Assembly (NCBI GenBank): GCA_046724655.1
Contig: JBKOWY010000121.1
Location: 1-27,524, forward strand
Length of the DNA stretch: 27,524 bases
Direction: 5' to 3'
From: JALZAA01 sp046724655
GTDB taxonomy: Bacteria; Actinomycetota; Acidimicrobiia; IMCC26256; JACDBD01
Both the position numbers and the translations under genes were made by a program. Below, one piece after another: positions 7,962 to 15,304 of the stretch (within the stretch, counting starts at the first letter, position 1; the number at the start of each line of letters is the position of its first letter). The notes below the pieces were generated by a model that saw nothing but the letters and a program-made list of their open reading frames with translations, had not been told where the DNA came from and did no database searches.

Positions 7962-8219
7962 TCACCGACTCCGGCCGCGGAGCTGTGCCAGTGCCTCTGC
8001 CACCATCGACTCGGTGATGCGGTCGTCGAGCTCCGCGGCGGCGGCCTCGACCGCTTCACGCCGCCCGAGCGGGTCCCGCGCCCGGGCGCGTGCCATGCGG
8101 TCCTCCCGACTCAGCCACCGGGCCAGCTCGGCCGGCGACGCACCCGACAGCTCAGGTCGTTCCTCGAACAGGTAGCGGAGCTGGCCTGCGACGCGCGACA
8201 CCGACGGGGCGTCGCTCAT
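7962..8219 (-). CDS. Small charged hypothetical protein
   Basis: Eighty-five residues, highly charged and predicted helical, with PELSGASPAELARWLSRED in the middle and a C-terminal RITESMVAEALAQLRGRSR. No domain is recognised; there is no signal peptide or membrane segment. The ATG at 8219 is one base after the ligase stop codon (8221-8223) on the same strand, and the next gene starts four bases downstream, so expression must depend on the upstream ligase transcript. The position suggests an accessory or adaptor subunit to one of its neighbours, but nothing in the sequence proves this. Confidence 0.65.
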   Translation of the reverse strand: MSDAPSVSRVAGQLRYLFEERPELSGASPAELARWLSREDRMARARARDPLGRREAVEAAAAELDDRITESMVAEALAQLRGRSR

Positions 8220-8220
8220 G

Positions 8221-9756
8221 TCAGCTGACTGCGCGGTCGCGGCCTTCCCAGAACGGTGCACGGAGCTTGAACTTCTGGAGCTTCCCGGTCGCGGTGCGGG
8301 CGAGCTCGTCACGGAACTCGACCGAAGTCGGGCACTTGTAGTGCGCAAGGCGGTCCCGAGCGTGTGCCATGAGGTCGGACTCGCTGGCTTGCGCGCCCGG
8401 CGCCAGCACGACGAGCGCCTTGACGGTCTCCCCCCACCTCTCGTCGGGTACGCCGATCACCGCGACCTCCGCCACCGCCGGGTGCGAGAACAGGCAGTCT
8501 TCGACCTCGATCGAGGACACGTTCTCGCCGCCCGAGATGATGACGTCCTTCTTGCGGTCCGAGATCGACAGGTAGTGCTCGGCGTCGAGGGCGCCGCCGT
8601 CGCCGGTGCGGAACCACCCGTCGGGGATCGCCTCCGCCGTCTCGTCGGGCTGCTTCCAGTAGCCCTCCATGATCACGTTTCCGCGTGCGTGCACCTCTCC
8701 CTCGTCGTCGACGCGCAGCTGTATGCCCAACGCGGGCGCGCCCGCGCGACTCAGCCGCTGCGCGCGCTCGGCAGGTGAGAGATCGTCGTTTTCGGCGCGG
8801 CTCCGGTTGACCGTGAGCAGTGGGGCGGTCTCGGTGAGCCCGTAGATCTGGATGAACTCCCAGCCGAGGTCGGTCTCGACGCGCTCGATCGTGCGGGTGG
8901 GCGGAGGGGCGCCTGCGACCACCACGCGGGTGCGGCCCCGGCCCGGGATCTCACCCTGCCATTCGGCGGCCGCGTCGAGGACCGCGTTCACGACCGCGGG
9001 CGCGCCGTTGAGCAGCGTGACGCCGTGTGCGTCGATCCGCCGCAGGATCTCGGCCCCGTCGATCTTGCGCAGCACGATGTGACGGCCGCCCATGCCGGTG
9101 ACGGCGTACGGCATGCCCCAGCCGTTGCAGTGGAACATCGGCAGCGTGTGGAGATACACGTCGCGGTCGTTCACGCCCGTGTGATATCCGAAGACGGTGG
9201 CATTGATCCAGGCGTTCCTGTGGGTGATCTGCACGCCCTTGGGCCGAGCCGTCGTGCCGCTCGTGTAGTTGATCGTGGCCGTCGCGTCTTCGTCCGGCTC
9301 CCAGGGTTCGGGCTCGACGCCCTCGCGGAACAACTCGCGGTCGGCGTCAGCGCCTATGACGAACCGGTGCTTGGCGCCCACGCCTGAGAGCGACTCGTCG
9401 AGCTCCGGGTCGACGAGCAGCATCGAGGCACCGGAGTGCTCGACGATGTACCCGACCTCGTCGGCGTTGAGCCGGAAGTTGATCGGCACGAGGATGCGAC
9501 CGGAGCCGCTCACGCCGAAGAACGACACGAACAGGCGGGCGGCATTGGGCGAGACGACGGCGACTCGTTCGCCGAACCCGACGCCCAGATGATCGAGCGC
9601 GGCGGCCTGCGCCTGCGCGAGCTCCCGCACGCGGCGGTACGTCAGCTCATCGAGGGCTGCGGCCGGCTGGTCGGGCTCGTCGACGAGACCGATCCGGTCG
9701 CCGTAGACGAGCGCGGCGCGCTCCAGGAAGTCGTTCACCGTCAGCGGCACCTTCAT
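8221..9756 (-). CDS. AMP-dependent acyl-CoA synthetase (medium/long-chain type)
   Basis: A complete 511-residue ANL ligase. Core motifs in order are TINYTSGTTARPKGVQITH, the A5 motif IYGLTETAPLLTV, the A8 hinge YLSISDRKKDVIISGGENV and the catalytic-lysine block ARTATGKLQKFKLR. The ISDRKKDVIISGGENVSSIE form is typical of the FadD/medium-chain group rather than acetyl-CoA synthetase, so a fatty or aryl-alkanoic acid is the likely substrate. The ATG at 9756 is supported by a GAGGAGG Shine-Dalgarno. It is the first gene of a four-gene operon and diverges from a VOC gene across a 100-base gap. It is distinct from the ligase at 3225-4793, which differs in the A5 motif (TEGLG against TETAP). Confidence 0.92.
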   Translation of the reverse strand: MKVPLTVNDFLERAALVYGDRIGLVDEPDQPAAALDELTYRRVRELAQAQAAALDHLGVGFGERVAVVSPNAARLFVSFFGVSGSGRILVPINFRLNADEVGYIVEHSGASMLLVDPELDESLSGVGAKHRFVIGADADRELFREGVEPEPWEPDEDATATINYTSGTTARPKGVQITHRNAWINATVFGYHTGVNDRDVYLHTLPMFHCNGWGMPYAVTGMGGRHIVLRKIDGAEILRRIDAHGVTLLNGAPAVVNAVLDAAAEWQGEIPGRGRTRVVVAGAPPPTRTIERVETDLGWEFIQIYGLTETAPLLTVNRSRAENDDLSPAERAQRLSRAGAPALGIQLRVDDEGEVHARGNVIMEGYWKQPDETAEAIPDGWFRTGDGGALDAEHYLSISDRKKDVIISGGENVSSIEVEDCLFSHPAVAEVAVIGVPDERWGETVKALVVLAPGAQASESDLMAHARDRLAHYKCPTSVEFRDELARTATGKLQKFKLRAPFWEGRDRAVS

Positions 9757-9856
9757 ACGGACCTCCTCGGTGCTCGGTTCGCACGCGAGACGGTGGCATA
9801 AGGACGACTCACGTGCCAACGTTGCGGCCGCGGCAATCGTCCGAAAAGGGGGAAGG

Positions 9857-10250
9857 ATGCCCGAGTTCCCGGCCATCACCGATGTCGCCCTCACCGTCAC
9901 CGACCTGCAGCACAGCGTGCCCTGGTATCGGCGGCTGTTCGACAAGGATCCCGTCCTCGACGAGGACACGGGGCCGTATCACCATGTCGCGTGGCTGATC
10001 GGAAACGGGACGCTCGTGTCGATACATCAGCACCAGGCTCGACAGCACGGAGCCGGCGAACGAGCTTCGACCCGGGCTCGACCATCTGGCATTCGCGTGC
10101 GCCGACCGGTCAGAACTCGAGTCTTGGAAGCAGCGGCTGGGCGAACTTGGGATCCCGAACGGCGGCATCGTCGAGGCTCCGTACGGCTCCGGGCTCTCGT
10201 TCCGCGACCCCGACAACATTCCGCTCGAGTTCTTCGCCCCGCCGGATTAG
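9857..10250 (+). pseudogene. VOC family protein split by a frameshift
   Basis: The first half starts at an ATG with a GGGGGAAGG ribosome binding site and reads ITDVALTVTDLQHSVPWYRR, YHHVAWLIGNGTLVSIHQH, the first VOC module. The frame then shifts by one near 10030, and the second half in the new frame is a clean second module, LRPGLDHLAFACADRSELES through SFRDPDNIPLEFFAPPD, ending in TAG 10248-10250 with the usual terminal metal-ligand Glu. A single-base correction gives a normal protein of about 130 residues, so this is either a recent frameshift mutation or a sequence error. It lies between a divergent acyl-CoA ligase and the convergent amino-acid dehydrogenase. Confidence 0.75.
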
Positions 10251-10251
10251 T

Positions 10252-10276
10252 CGATGCGTCTCTGAGGGACGCATCG
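10252..10276. terminator. Hairpin between convergent genes
   Basis: A perfect 9-base inverted repeat (CGATGCGTC, seven-base loop, GACGCATCG) sits one base after the VOC stop and five bases before the stop of the convergent dehydrogenase. There is no T-tract, so it is not a classical intrinsic terminator, but it could slow polymerase or protect both 3' ends. Confidence 0.5.
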
Positions 10277-10281
10277 GGGGC

Positions 10282-11415
10282 TCAGGTCGGGCGCAGGCTG
10301 CGCAGCGGGGCGCCATTGGTCCAGGCCGCGGGGTCGCCGGGCTTCCAGCGACGTCCGCCGCCCTCCTCGGCGATGCGCCGGCGCGCCATCTGCTCGGCCG
10401 CACGCCCTGGTGGCACACCCTCCTCGCGCGCGCGCGCAAAGACACGAAGGAGGGTGTCGGCGATCTGCGCGGTACGGGCTTGAGCGCGCTCGCGGTCGTA
10501 GCCGACGAACTCCTCGGCGAGATTGATGATCCCGCCTGCGTTCACGACGAAGTCCGGCGCGTAGAGCATCCCGCGCGCCGCCAGCGCGTCGTCGTCAGCC
10601 GGGTCGGCCAGCTGATTGTTGGCGGCCCCGCAGACCGCCCGGCACTGCAATCGCGGGATCGTCTCCTTGTTGAGCACGCCGCCGAGCGCGCACGGCGCCA
10701 GCACATCGCACACTTCCTCCAGAGCCCTTTCGACGGATAGGGCGTCGGCGCCGATCTCGCGCACCAGCGCGTCGACACGTTCGGGATTCACGTCGGCGAC
10801 CGCGACGCGGGCGCCCGTGTCTGCCACCATTCGGGCGAGATGCGAGCCGACGTGACCCACGCCGTCGACGACGATCCGCTTCCCGGCGAGTGTGGCGTAG
10901 CCGTCGAGCTCTTCGAGCACCGTTTCCATCGCCTTCACGACGCCATACGCGGTCATGGGCGACGGGTCGCCCGAGCCGCGCGGTCCCTCGATGCCTGTCA
11001 CCCAGGGCGTCTCCGACCCGATCACCTGCATGTCGCGCGGCGTCGCCCCGACGTCCTCGGCCGCGATGTAGCGGCCGCCGAGCTCGTCGATCGCCCGCCC
11101 CATTGCGCGCAGGAGCGCCTCGCTGCGCGGCGCGTCCGGGTCGTCCCACAGCACGACGGCCTTTCCCCCGCCTTGGTGGAGGCCGGCGGTGGACGCCTTG
11201 AGACTCATCGCCTCCGAGAGGCGAAGCACGTCGAGCACGGCGTCGTGCTCCGCCGGGTACCGCCAGAAGCGGATGCCCCCGAGCGAGGGGCCGAGCGCGG
11301 TGGAGTGCACGGCGATGATCGCCCGCAAACCGGAGGTCGGATCGGTCACGAAGACGACCTGCTCATGACCCTTCGCGGTCATGAATTCGGTGATCGCGGT
11401 CGTGTCCGAACCCAT
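10282..11415 (-). CDS. Leucine/phenylalanine/valine dehydrogenase family protein
   Basis: A 377-residue amino-acid dehydrogenase, which would reversibly deaminate a branched-chain or aromatic amino acid to its 2-oxo acid with NAD. The substrate and catalytic lysines appear as MSLKAST (K73) and LHQGGGKAVV (K85), twelve residues apart as in leucine dehydrogenase, followed by GGRYIAAEDVG (catalytic Asp about 121) and the dinucleotide fold VVDGVGHVGSHLA. The C-terminal VVNAGGIINLAEE is also typical. The ATG at 11415 has no Shine-Dalgarno but a TACCGT box seven bases upstream, so it is likely leaderless and shares a tiny divergent promoter region with the F420-type oxidoreductase. The precise amino acid cannot be read; Leu/Val type is most likely. 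Confidence 0.9.
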   Translation of the reverse strand: MGSDTTAITEFMTAKGHEQVVFVTDPTSGLRAIIAVHSTALGPSLGGIRFWRYPAEHDAVLDVLRLSEAMSLKASTAGLHQGGGKAVVLWDDPDAPRSEALLRAMGRAIDELGGRYIAAEDVGATPRDMQVIGSETPWVTGIEGPRGSGDPSPMTAYGVVKAMETVLEELDGYATLAGKRIVVDGVGHVGSHLARMVADTGARVAVADVNPERVDALVREIGADALSVERALEEVCDVLAPCALGGVLNKETIPRLQCRAVCGAANNQLADPADDDALAARGMLYAPDFVVNAGGIINLAEEFVGYDRERAQARTAQIADTLLRVFARAREEGVPPGRAAEQMARRRIAEEGGGRRWKPGDPAAWTNGAPLRSLRPT

Positions 11416-11422
11416 GAGGCCG

Positions 11423-11432
11423 ACGGTACTGT
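11423..11432. promoter_or_regulatory. Two overlapping divergent -10 boxes
   Basis: The ten bases ACGGTACTGT hold TACTGT on the plus strand (11427-11432), eight bases before ATG 11441, and TACCGT on the minus strand (11423-11428), seven bases before ATG 11415. The boxes share the central TA, so polymerase can occupy only one side at a time. Confidence 0.5.
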
Positions 11433-11440
11433 GCGCCGCG

Positions 11441-12190
11441 ATGGCCCGCGCCAAGATCGGCGTCAACTTCGCTCAGCATCACACGACCATCGACGAGCTG
11501 CGCGCCGCGTGGCAGGCAGCCGACGACCTCGGTGTCGACACCATCTGGCTCTGGGACCACTTCTTCCCGCTCTACGGCGACGCGAACGGCAACCACTTCG
11601 AGGCGTATACGCTTCTCGGGGCGATGGCCGTCGACACGCGCCGAGCCCGGTTCGGGGCGTTGGTGACGTGCTGCGCGTACCGGAACCCGAACCTGCTGGC
11701 CGACATGGCGCGCACCATTCACGTCGTGAGCGGCCAGCGCTTCATCCTCGGTCTCGGGGCAGGATGGTTCGAACGCGACTTCCGCGAATACGGGTACGAG
11801 TTCGGCACTGCTGCGAGCCGCTTGCGCGCGCTGGCGCACGGTCTCCCGGTGATCAAAGCTCGCCTCGCGGAACTGCGGCCCCCCGCCGAGAACATGCCGA
11901 TCGTCATCGGTGGCGGCGGGGAGCAAATCACGCTGCGTCTGGTCGCCGAGCATGCCGACGCGTGGAACGGCTTCGGTCCGCCGGCAAGCTTTCGCCGCAA
12001 GAACGACGTACTGAACGACTGGTGCGCGAACGTCGGGCGCGACCCAGCCGAGATCGAACGCACCGTGTCCATCCGGCCCAGCGAGGTCGGCGCCGTCGAC
12101 GCTTACCTCGACGCCGGCGCCCAACACGTGATCGTCATGTTGGACCCGCCGTACGACCTCGATCCCGTCCGGCGCCTGCTCGGTACCTGA
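11441..12190 (+). CDS. LLM-class (luciferase-like) F420-type oxidoreductase
   Basis: A 249-residue luciferase-like TIM-barrel enzyme. It begins KIGVNFAQHHTTIDELRAAW and has DTIWLWDHFFPLYG, the family ARFGALVTCCAYRNPNLLA and VSGQRFILGLGAGWFERDF blocks, and MPIVIGGGGEQITLRLVAEH for the cofactor phosphate. Actinobacterial members of this subfamily generally use F420 and transfer hydride to an unidentified substrate; flavin use cannot be excluded from sequence. It is shorter than the usual 280-340 residues, with a compact C-terminal end. The ATG lies eight bases after a TACTGT box and lacks a Shine-Dalgarno, so the message is probably leaderless. Diverges from the amino-acid dehydrogenase with 25 bases between start codons. 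Confidence 0.88.
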   Translation: MARAKIGVNFAQHHTTIDELRAAWQAADDLGVDTIWLWDHFFPLYGDANGNHFEAYTLLGAMAVDTRRARFGALVTCCAYRNPNLLADMARTIHVVSGQRFILGLGAGWFERDFREYGYEFGTAASRLRALAHGLPVIKARLAELRPPAENMPIVIGGGGEQITLRLVAEHADAWNGFGPPASFRRKNDVLNDWCANVGRDPAEIERTVSIRPSEVGAVDAYLDAGAQHVIVMLDPPYDLDPVRRLLGT

Positions 12191-12236
12191 CTGGCGCCGT
12201 CACCGCCGGTGACATGCCCCGGCCCGGTGCCTGTGC

Positions 12237-12242
12237 GATGCT
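12237..12242 (+). promoter_or_regulatory. Weak possible -10 box before lipoprotein propeller
   Basis: GATGCT lies eight bases before ATG 12251, the same spacing as the stronger TAnnnT boxes in the window, keeping the A at position 2 and T at position 6. No Shine-Dalgarno is present. Confidence 0.25.
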
Positions 12243-12250
12243 GCCGCTTC

Positions 12251-13411
12251 ATGCGCGGCCGGTCCCTGCGTGTCCTTACGCTCCTCGGCGTGGTCGGCCT
12301 CGTCGCGGCTGCGTGCTCGACTGGCGGTACCGACGCGAAGAGTGAGAAGAAGGTCCAGAGCACAGCCCCGTCCACGCCTGCCACCGCTGCTCCGCCCACT
12401 AGCACGGCGCCCACGCCTCAACAGGCGCCGGACAACGTCTACCAATACACGCAGGCGAACCAGCTCGCGCCGTCCGTGCAAGACATCCCCACGCGCGTCT
12501 ACGTGCCGAATGGGATGTCGAACACCGTCAGTGTCATCGACCCGAACACCCTGGCCGTCGTCGACGAGTACCCGGTCAAGGAGCTGCCGCAGCACGTCGT
12601 GCCGTCTTGGGACATGCAGACGCTCTACGTCAACAACAACAACGGGAACACACTTACGCCGATCGATCCTCGCAGCGGCAAGCCCGGCGCCGACATCCCG
12701 ATCGACGACCCCTACAACCTCTACTTCTCGCCCGATGGAACGAAGGCCATCATCATGGCCGAGCGCAACAACGCAGTGGACTTCTACGACCCCAAGACAT
12801 GGACGCTCATCAAGAAGGTCGCGATCCCGCACCGCGGTGTGAACCACGCCGAGTTCACGGCCGACGGGAAGACCATGGTGGCGAGCTGCGAGTTCTCGGG
12901 CTTCCTCGTCCGCATCGACCTCGACCGTATGGAGATCACCGGGGAGCTGAACGTGGACGGGAAGCCCGTGGACGTCAAGCTCTCGCCCGACGGCAGCGTC
13001 ATGTTCAACGCCAACGAGACCAGGGACGGCGTCTCCGTTGTCGACTGGGCGAACATGCGCGACCTCGGGTTCATCCCGACGGGCAAGGGCGCCCACGGCC
13101 TGTACCCCAGCCGCGACGGAACGCAGCTGTATGTGACGAACCGCGGCGCCGGCTCGGTCACCGTGATCGACTTCGCAAGCCGCAACGTCGTTGCGAACTG
13201 GCAGTTCGGCGGCAGCCCCGACATGGGCGGCGTCAGCACCGACGGAAAGCAGCTCTGGCTCAGTGGCCGCTACAACTCCGAGGTCTACGTCATCGACACG
13301 ACCACGGGACAGCTGATCAAGCGCATCCCGGTCGGCAACGGGCCCCATGGCCTGGCGCTGTTCCCCCAGCCCGGCCGGTACAGCATGGGCCACACCGGGA
13401 ACTACCGCTAA
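12251..13411 (+). CDS. YncE/YVTN-type beta-propeller lipoprotein
   Basis: A 386-residue exported lipoprotein. The signal peptide ends in a lipobox (VGLVAAAC, Cys about 22), followed by a Pro/Thr/Ala-rich spacer, then repeated propeller blades recognisable by YVPNGMSNTVSVIDPNTLAV, LYVNNNNGNTLTPIDP, LYFSPDGTKAIIMAERNNAV, LYVTNRGAGSVTVIDFASRN and SEVYVIDTTTGQLIKRIPV. The family often serves as a surface-anchored ligand or redox-protein scaffold; no catalytic or heme-binding motif is visible, so its partner is unknown. It converges on a Kelch-type lipoprotein and the two stop codons overlap by three bases, an unusually tight tail-to-tail junction. The ATG at 12251 is preferred because it gives a proper signal peptide. 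Confidence 0.9.
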   Translation: MRGRSLRVLTLLGVVGLVAAACSTGGTDAKSEKKVQSTAPSTPATAAPPTSTAPTPQQAPDNVYQYTQANQLAPSVQDIPTRVYVPNGMSNTVSVIDPNTLAVVDEYPVKELPQHVVPSWDMQTLYVNNNNGNTLTPIDPRSGKPGADIPIDDPYNLYFSPDGTKAIIMAERNNAVDFYDPKTWTLIKKVAIPHRGVNHAEFTADGKTMVASCEFSGFLVRIDLDRMEITGELNVDGKPVDVKLSPDGSVMFNANETRDGVSVVDWANMRDLGFIPTGKGAHGLYPSRDGTQLYVTNRGAGSVTVIDFASRNVVANWQFGGSPDMGGVSTDGKQLWLSGRYNSEVYVIDTTTGQLIKRIPVGNGPHGLALFPQPGRYSMGHTGNYR

Positions 13412-14430
13412 CCCAGCTTCAGCGTGACGACCGCGGCGACCGGCGTGCGGTCGGTGCCCTGCCCGCCGACGAGATACGCGGTGTCACCGACGGTCGCGGC
13501 CGCGCCATCGCTCACGGGCGCGGGAAGTGATCCCGCGTCGGTGACAGCCGCGGTGCGGGGGTCGAAGCGCAGCACCTGCGCGGTCACCTGGTTGTTCACG
13601 AAACCGCCGACCACGAGCACCTGGTCGCCGAGCACGACGGCGACTGCGTGAGACAGCGTCGCCGGTAGCCGGCCCACGACCGTGACCTGGCCGCCCGACG
13701 GGTCGATCCTCTGGATCGAGCGGGTGTCGCCGCCGCTCGCGGTCGCGACGCCGCCGAACACGTAGATCGCGCCACCGGCCGCGGCGACGGCCGGGTAACG
13801 GACGGGCTCGGCCAGGGCGCCGAGCGCGCGATAACTGACGCCGTCGTCGCTGACGAGCACGTCGCGGATGATCTGGTGCCCGTCGAACCCGCCGACGACG
13901 TACATCTTCCCGTCGAGCTCGACCACGGCGTGATCGGAGCGCGGAGCGGGCAGACTGCCGACGACCTTGCCGGTCGCGCCCGTGCCGAAGGACTGCACCG
14001 CGGCACTGCCCTCTTCGCCGGTCCCGCCCCCGACGACGAGGTAGGTGCCCTTCACGATCGCGCCGGCTGCGTCGTGCACCGGCTGCACCAGCGATCCCGC
14101 AGGCTGCGCGCTGCCCGACGACGGGTCGATCCGCACGATGTTGCCGGTCGTCTGCTTGGCGGCGTCGAGGCCGCCGACCACGGACAGCTGGCGGCCGTCG
14201 GTCAGGACGACCTCGCGCGACGACGGCGACGGCAGCTCCCATGGCGCAGTTGCGATGCGCAGCGCGCCTCCGCTGCCGGTGGTCGGGGGCGCGGACGACG
14301 CCGGCACTGTTGATGCCGCGGTCGACGGTGAGCTCGCCTCCGATCGATCGCCACCACCGCCTCCGCCGCAGGCGGACGCGAGCAGCGCGAGCGCGCTGAA
14401 CGCGACCAGGAAGCGCGTGAGTCGTCGCAC
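13408..14430 (-). CDS. Kelch-like beta-propeller lipoprotein
   Basis: A 340-residue exported lipoprotein. The signal peptide MRRLTRFLVAFSALALLASAC ends in a lipobox, and a Gly run and a Ser/Thr/Ala/Pro spacer follow. The rest is Kelch-type repeats: the double-Gly turn recurs as LSVVGGLD, TYLVVGGGTGE, MYVVGGFDG, IYVFGGVAT, VLVVGGFVN and AYLVGGQGT, about six blades of 45-50 residues. Kelch propellers usually bind proteins or glycans; no enzyme site is seen. The GTG at 14430 is chosen because it gives a clean basic N-region and hydrophobic core; an in-frame GTG at 14448 is an alternative. The frame is open for another 980 bases upstream, but that part lies antisense to the thiamine kinase gene and the riboswitch. 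It ends inside the stop codon of the convergent propeller gene. Confidence 0.88.
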   Translation of the reverse strand: MRRLTRFLVAFSALALLASACGGGGGGDRSEASSPSTAASTVPASSAPPTTGSGGALRIATAPWELPSPSSREVVLTDGRQLSVVGGLDAAKQTTGNIVRIDPSSGSAQPAGSLVQPVHDAAGAIVKGTYLVVGGGTGEEGSAAVQSFGTGATGKVVGSLPAPRSDHAVVELDGKMYVVGGFDGHQIIRDVLVSDDGVSYRALGALAEPVRYPAVAAAGGAIYVFGGVATASGGDTRSIQRIDPSGGQVTVVGRLPATLSHAVAVVLGDQVLVVGGFVNNQVTAQVLRFDPRTAAVTDAGSLPAPVSDGAAATVGDTAYLVGGQGTDRTPVAAVVTLKLG

Positions 14431-14480
14431 GGGCGCACCCTTGCACACGAAACACAGCGGTCGAGAGTCGGGTGAAGCGG

Positions 14481-14486
14481 TACGAT
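14481..14486 (+). promoter_or_regulatory. Probable -10 box of the thiamine operon
   Basis: TACGAT lies about eight bases before the start of the TPP riboswitch fold, which is where the promoter should be. No clear -35 is seen. Confidence 0.4.
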
Positions 14487-14493
14487 GCGCGTC

Positions 14494-14629
14494 GACCCGT
14501 GGGGAGCTCGGGACAGCCGGGCTGAGAGGGTGGCCTCGCCACTGTCCATGGCAGACATGGGCAGACATGGAAGGCGTGGCAGCGCCACCGACCCGTGGAA
14601 CCTGCACCGGGTAATTCCGGCGAAGGGAG
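14494..14629 (+). promoter_or_regulatory. TPP riboswitch (THI element)
   Basis: The conserved THI-box parts appear in order: GGGGAGC, a seven-pair P2 (AGCTCGG with CCGGGCT) ending in the invariant GCTGAGA, a long P3, then GACCC, GGAACCTG, CCGG-GTAAT-TCCGG for P5 and GCGAAGGGA. Each is at or close to consensus, so the assignment is firm. TPP binding should switch off the downstream kinase and transporter. No intrinsic terminator follows; the last conserved AGGGA runs straight into the ribosome binding region of the thiamine kinase gene, so control of translation is more likely. P3 is enlarged to roughly 60 bases and contains GCCAC/GTGGC pairing, a CCATG/CATGG hairpin and a tandem GCAGACATGG repeat. 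P1 pairing is the least clear part. Confidence 0.9.
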
Positions 14630-14640
14630 AAAGGGAGATC

Positions 14641-15303
14641 GTGGAGGCGCCCGGAAGGGCCGTGGCGCTCGTGTTCGCAGGTGGCGACCCGGTCGACGGC
14701 AACGTCGCGGCGCGCTTGCCGCAGGCGGACGTGACGGTGGTCGCCGCAGACTCTGGTGTCGAGGTCGCACTCGCGCTCGGGCGCCACGTCGATCTCGTGA
14801 TCGGCGACCTCGATTCCGCCGATCCCGCGGCGGTCGAGGCCGCGGCCGCGGGCGGCGCCGAGGTTCGCCGCTATCACGCCGACAAGGATCAGAGCGACCT
14901 CGAGCTCGCGTTGCACGCCGCGCGCGCCGGCGGCGCCAAGAGGGTGATCGTCGTCGGGGGCTACGGCGGACGTCTCGACCACTTCCTCGCCAACGCCCTC
15001 CTCCTCGCGTCGCCGGCGTTCGCCGACCTCGACATCGAGGCGCTCGTCGGTGAGGCCCGCATCACCGTGATCCATCACGCCGCCAACCTGTCCGGCTCTA
15101 CAGGAGACCTGATCTCGCTGCTCGCGGTGGGCGGAGCGGCTCGAGGTGTGCGGACGAGCGGCTTGCGGTTCCCGCTCGAGGGCGAGGACCTGCTCCCGGG
15201 CTCCACCCGCGGCGTCAGCAACGAGTTCAGCGAGCCGGTCGCCACCGTCTCGCTCGACCACGGCGCCCTGCTGGCCGTGCAACCCGACATCGGAGGACCC
15301 TGA
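14641..15303 (+). CDS. thiN: Thiamine pyrophosphokinase
   Basis: A 220-residue thiamine pyrophosphokinase, which moves pyrophosphate from ATP to thiamine to make TPP. The conserved catalytic Asp clusters are visible as VVAADSGVEVAL, VDLVIGDLDSAD and HADKDQSDLELALH, with GGYGGRLDHFLAN completing the active-site half and a C-terminal beta domain (SLLAVGGAARGV onward) that binds thiamine. The GTG at 14641 begins 12 bases after the riboswitch. Two purine-rich sites (AAGGGAG at 14623 and 14631) could serve as Shine-Dalgarno, the first being part of the riboswitch itself. It leads the operon, with thiB starting one base after its stop. A kinase using free thiamine, together with an importer, suggests salvage; whether de novo synthesis also exists cannot be told here. 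The symbol follows Bacillus usage. Confidence 0.92.
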   Translation: MEAPGRAVALVFAGGDPVDGNVAARLPQADVTVVAADSGVEVALALGRHVDLVIGDLDSADPAAVEAAAAGGAEVRRYHADKDQSDLELALHAARAGGAKRVIVVGGYGGRLDHFLANALLLASPAFADLDIEALVGEARITVIHHAANLSGSTGDLISLLAVGGAARGVRTSGLRFPLEGEDLLPGSTRGVSNEFSEPVATVSLDHGALLAVQPDIGGP

Positions 15304-15304
15304 C

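Noticed and set aside
9815..9840. TTGC...GCAA palindrome around a GCGGCCGCGGC core between the ligase and VOC gene
   Set aside because: Short and GC-rich, expected by chance at this composition; no second copy seen.
10840..12345. 501-codon plus-strand frame
   Set aside because: It spans the antisense of the dehydrogenase and a shifted frame of the oxidoreductase; no domains.
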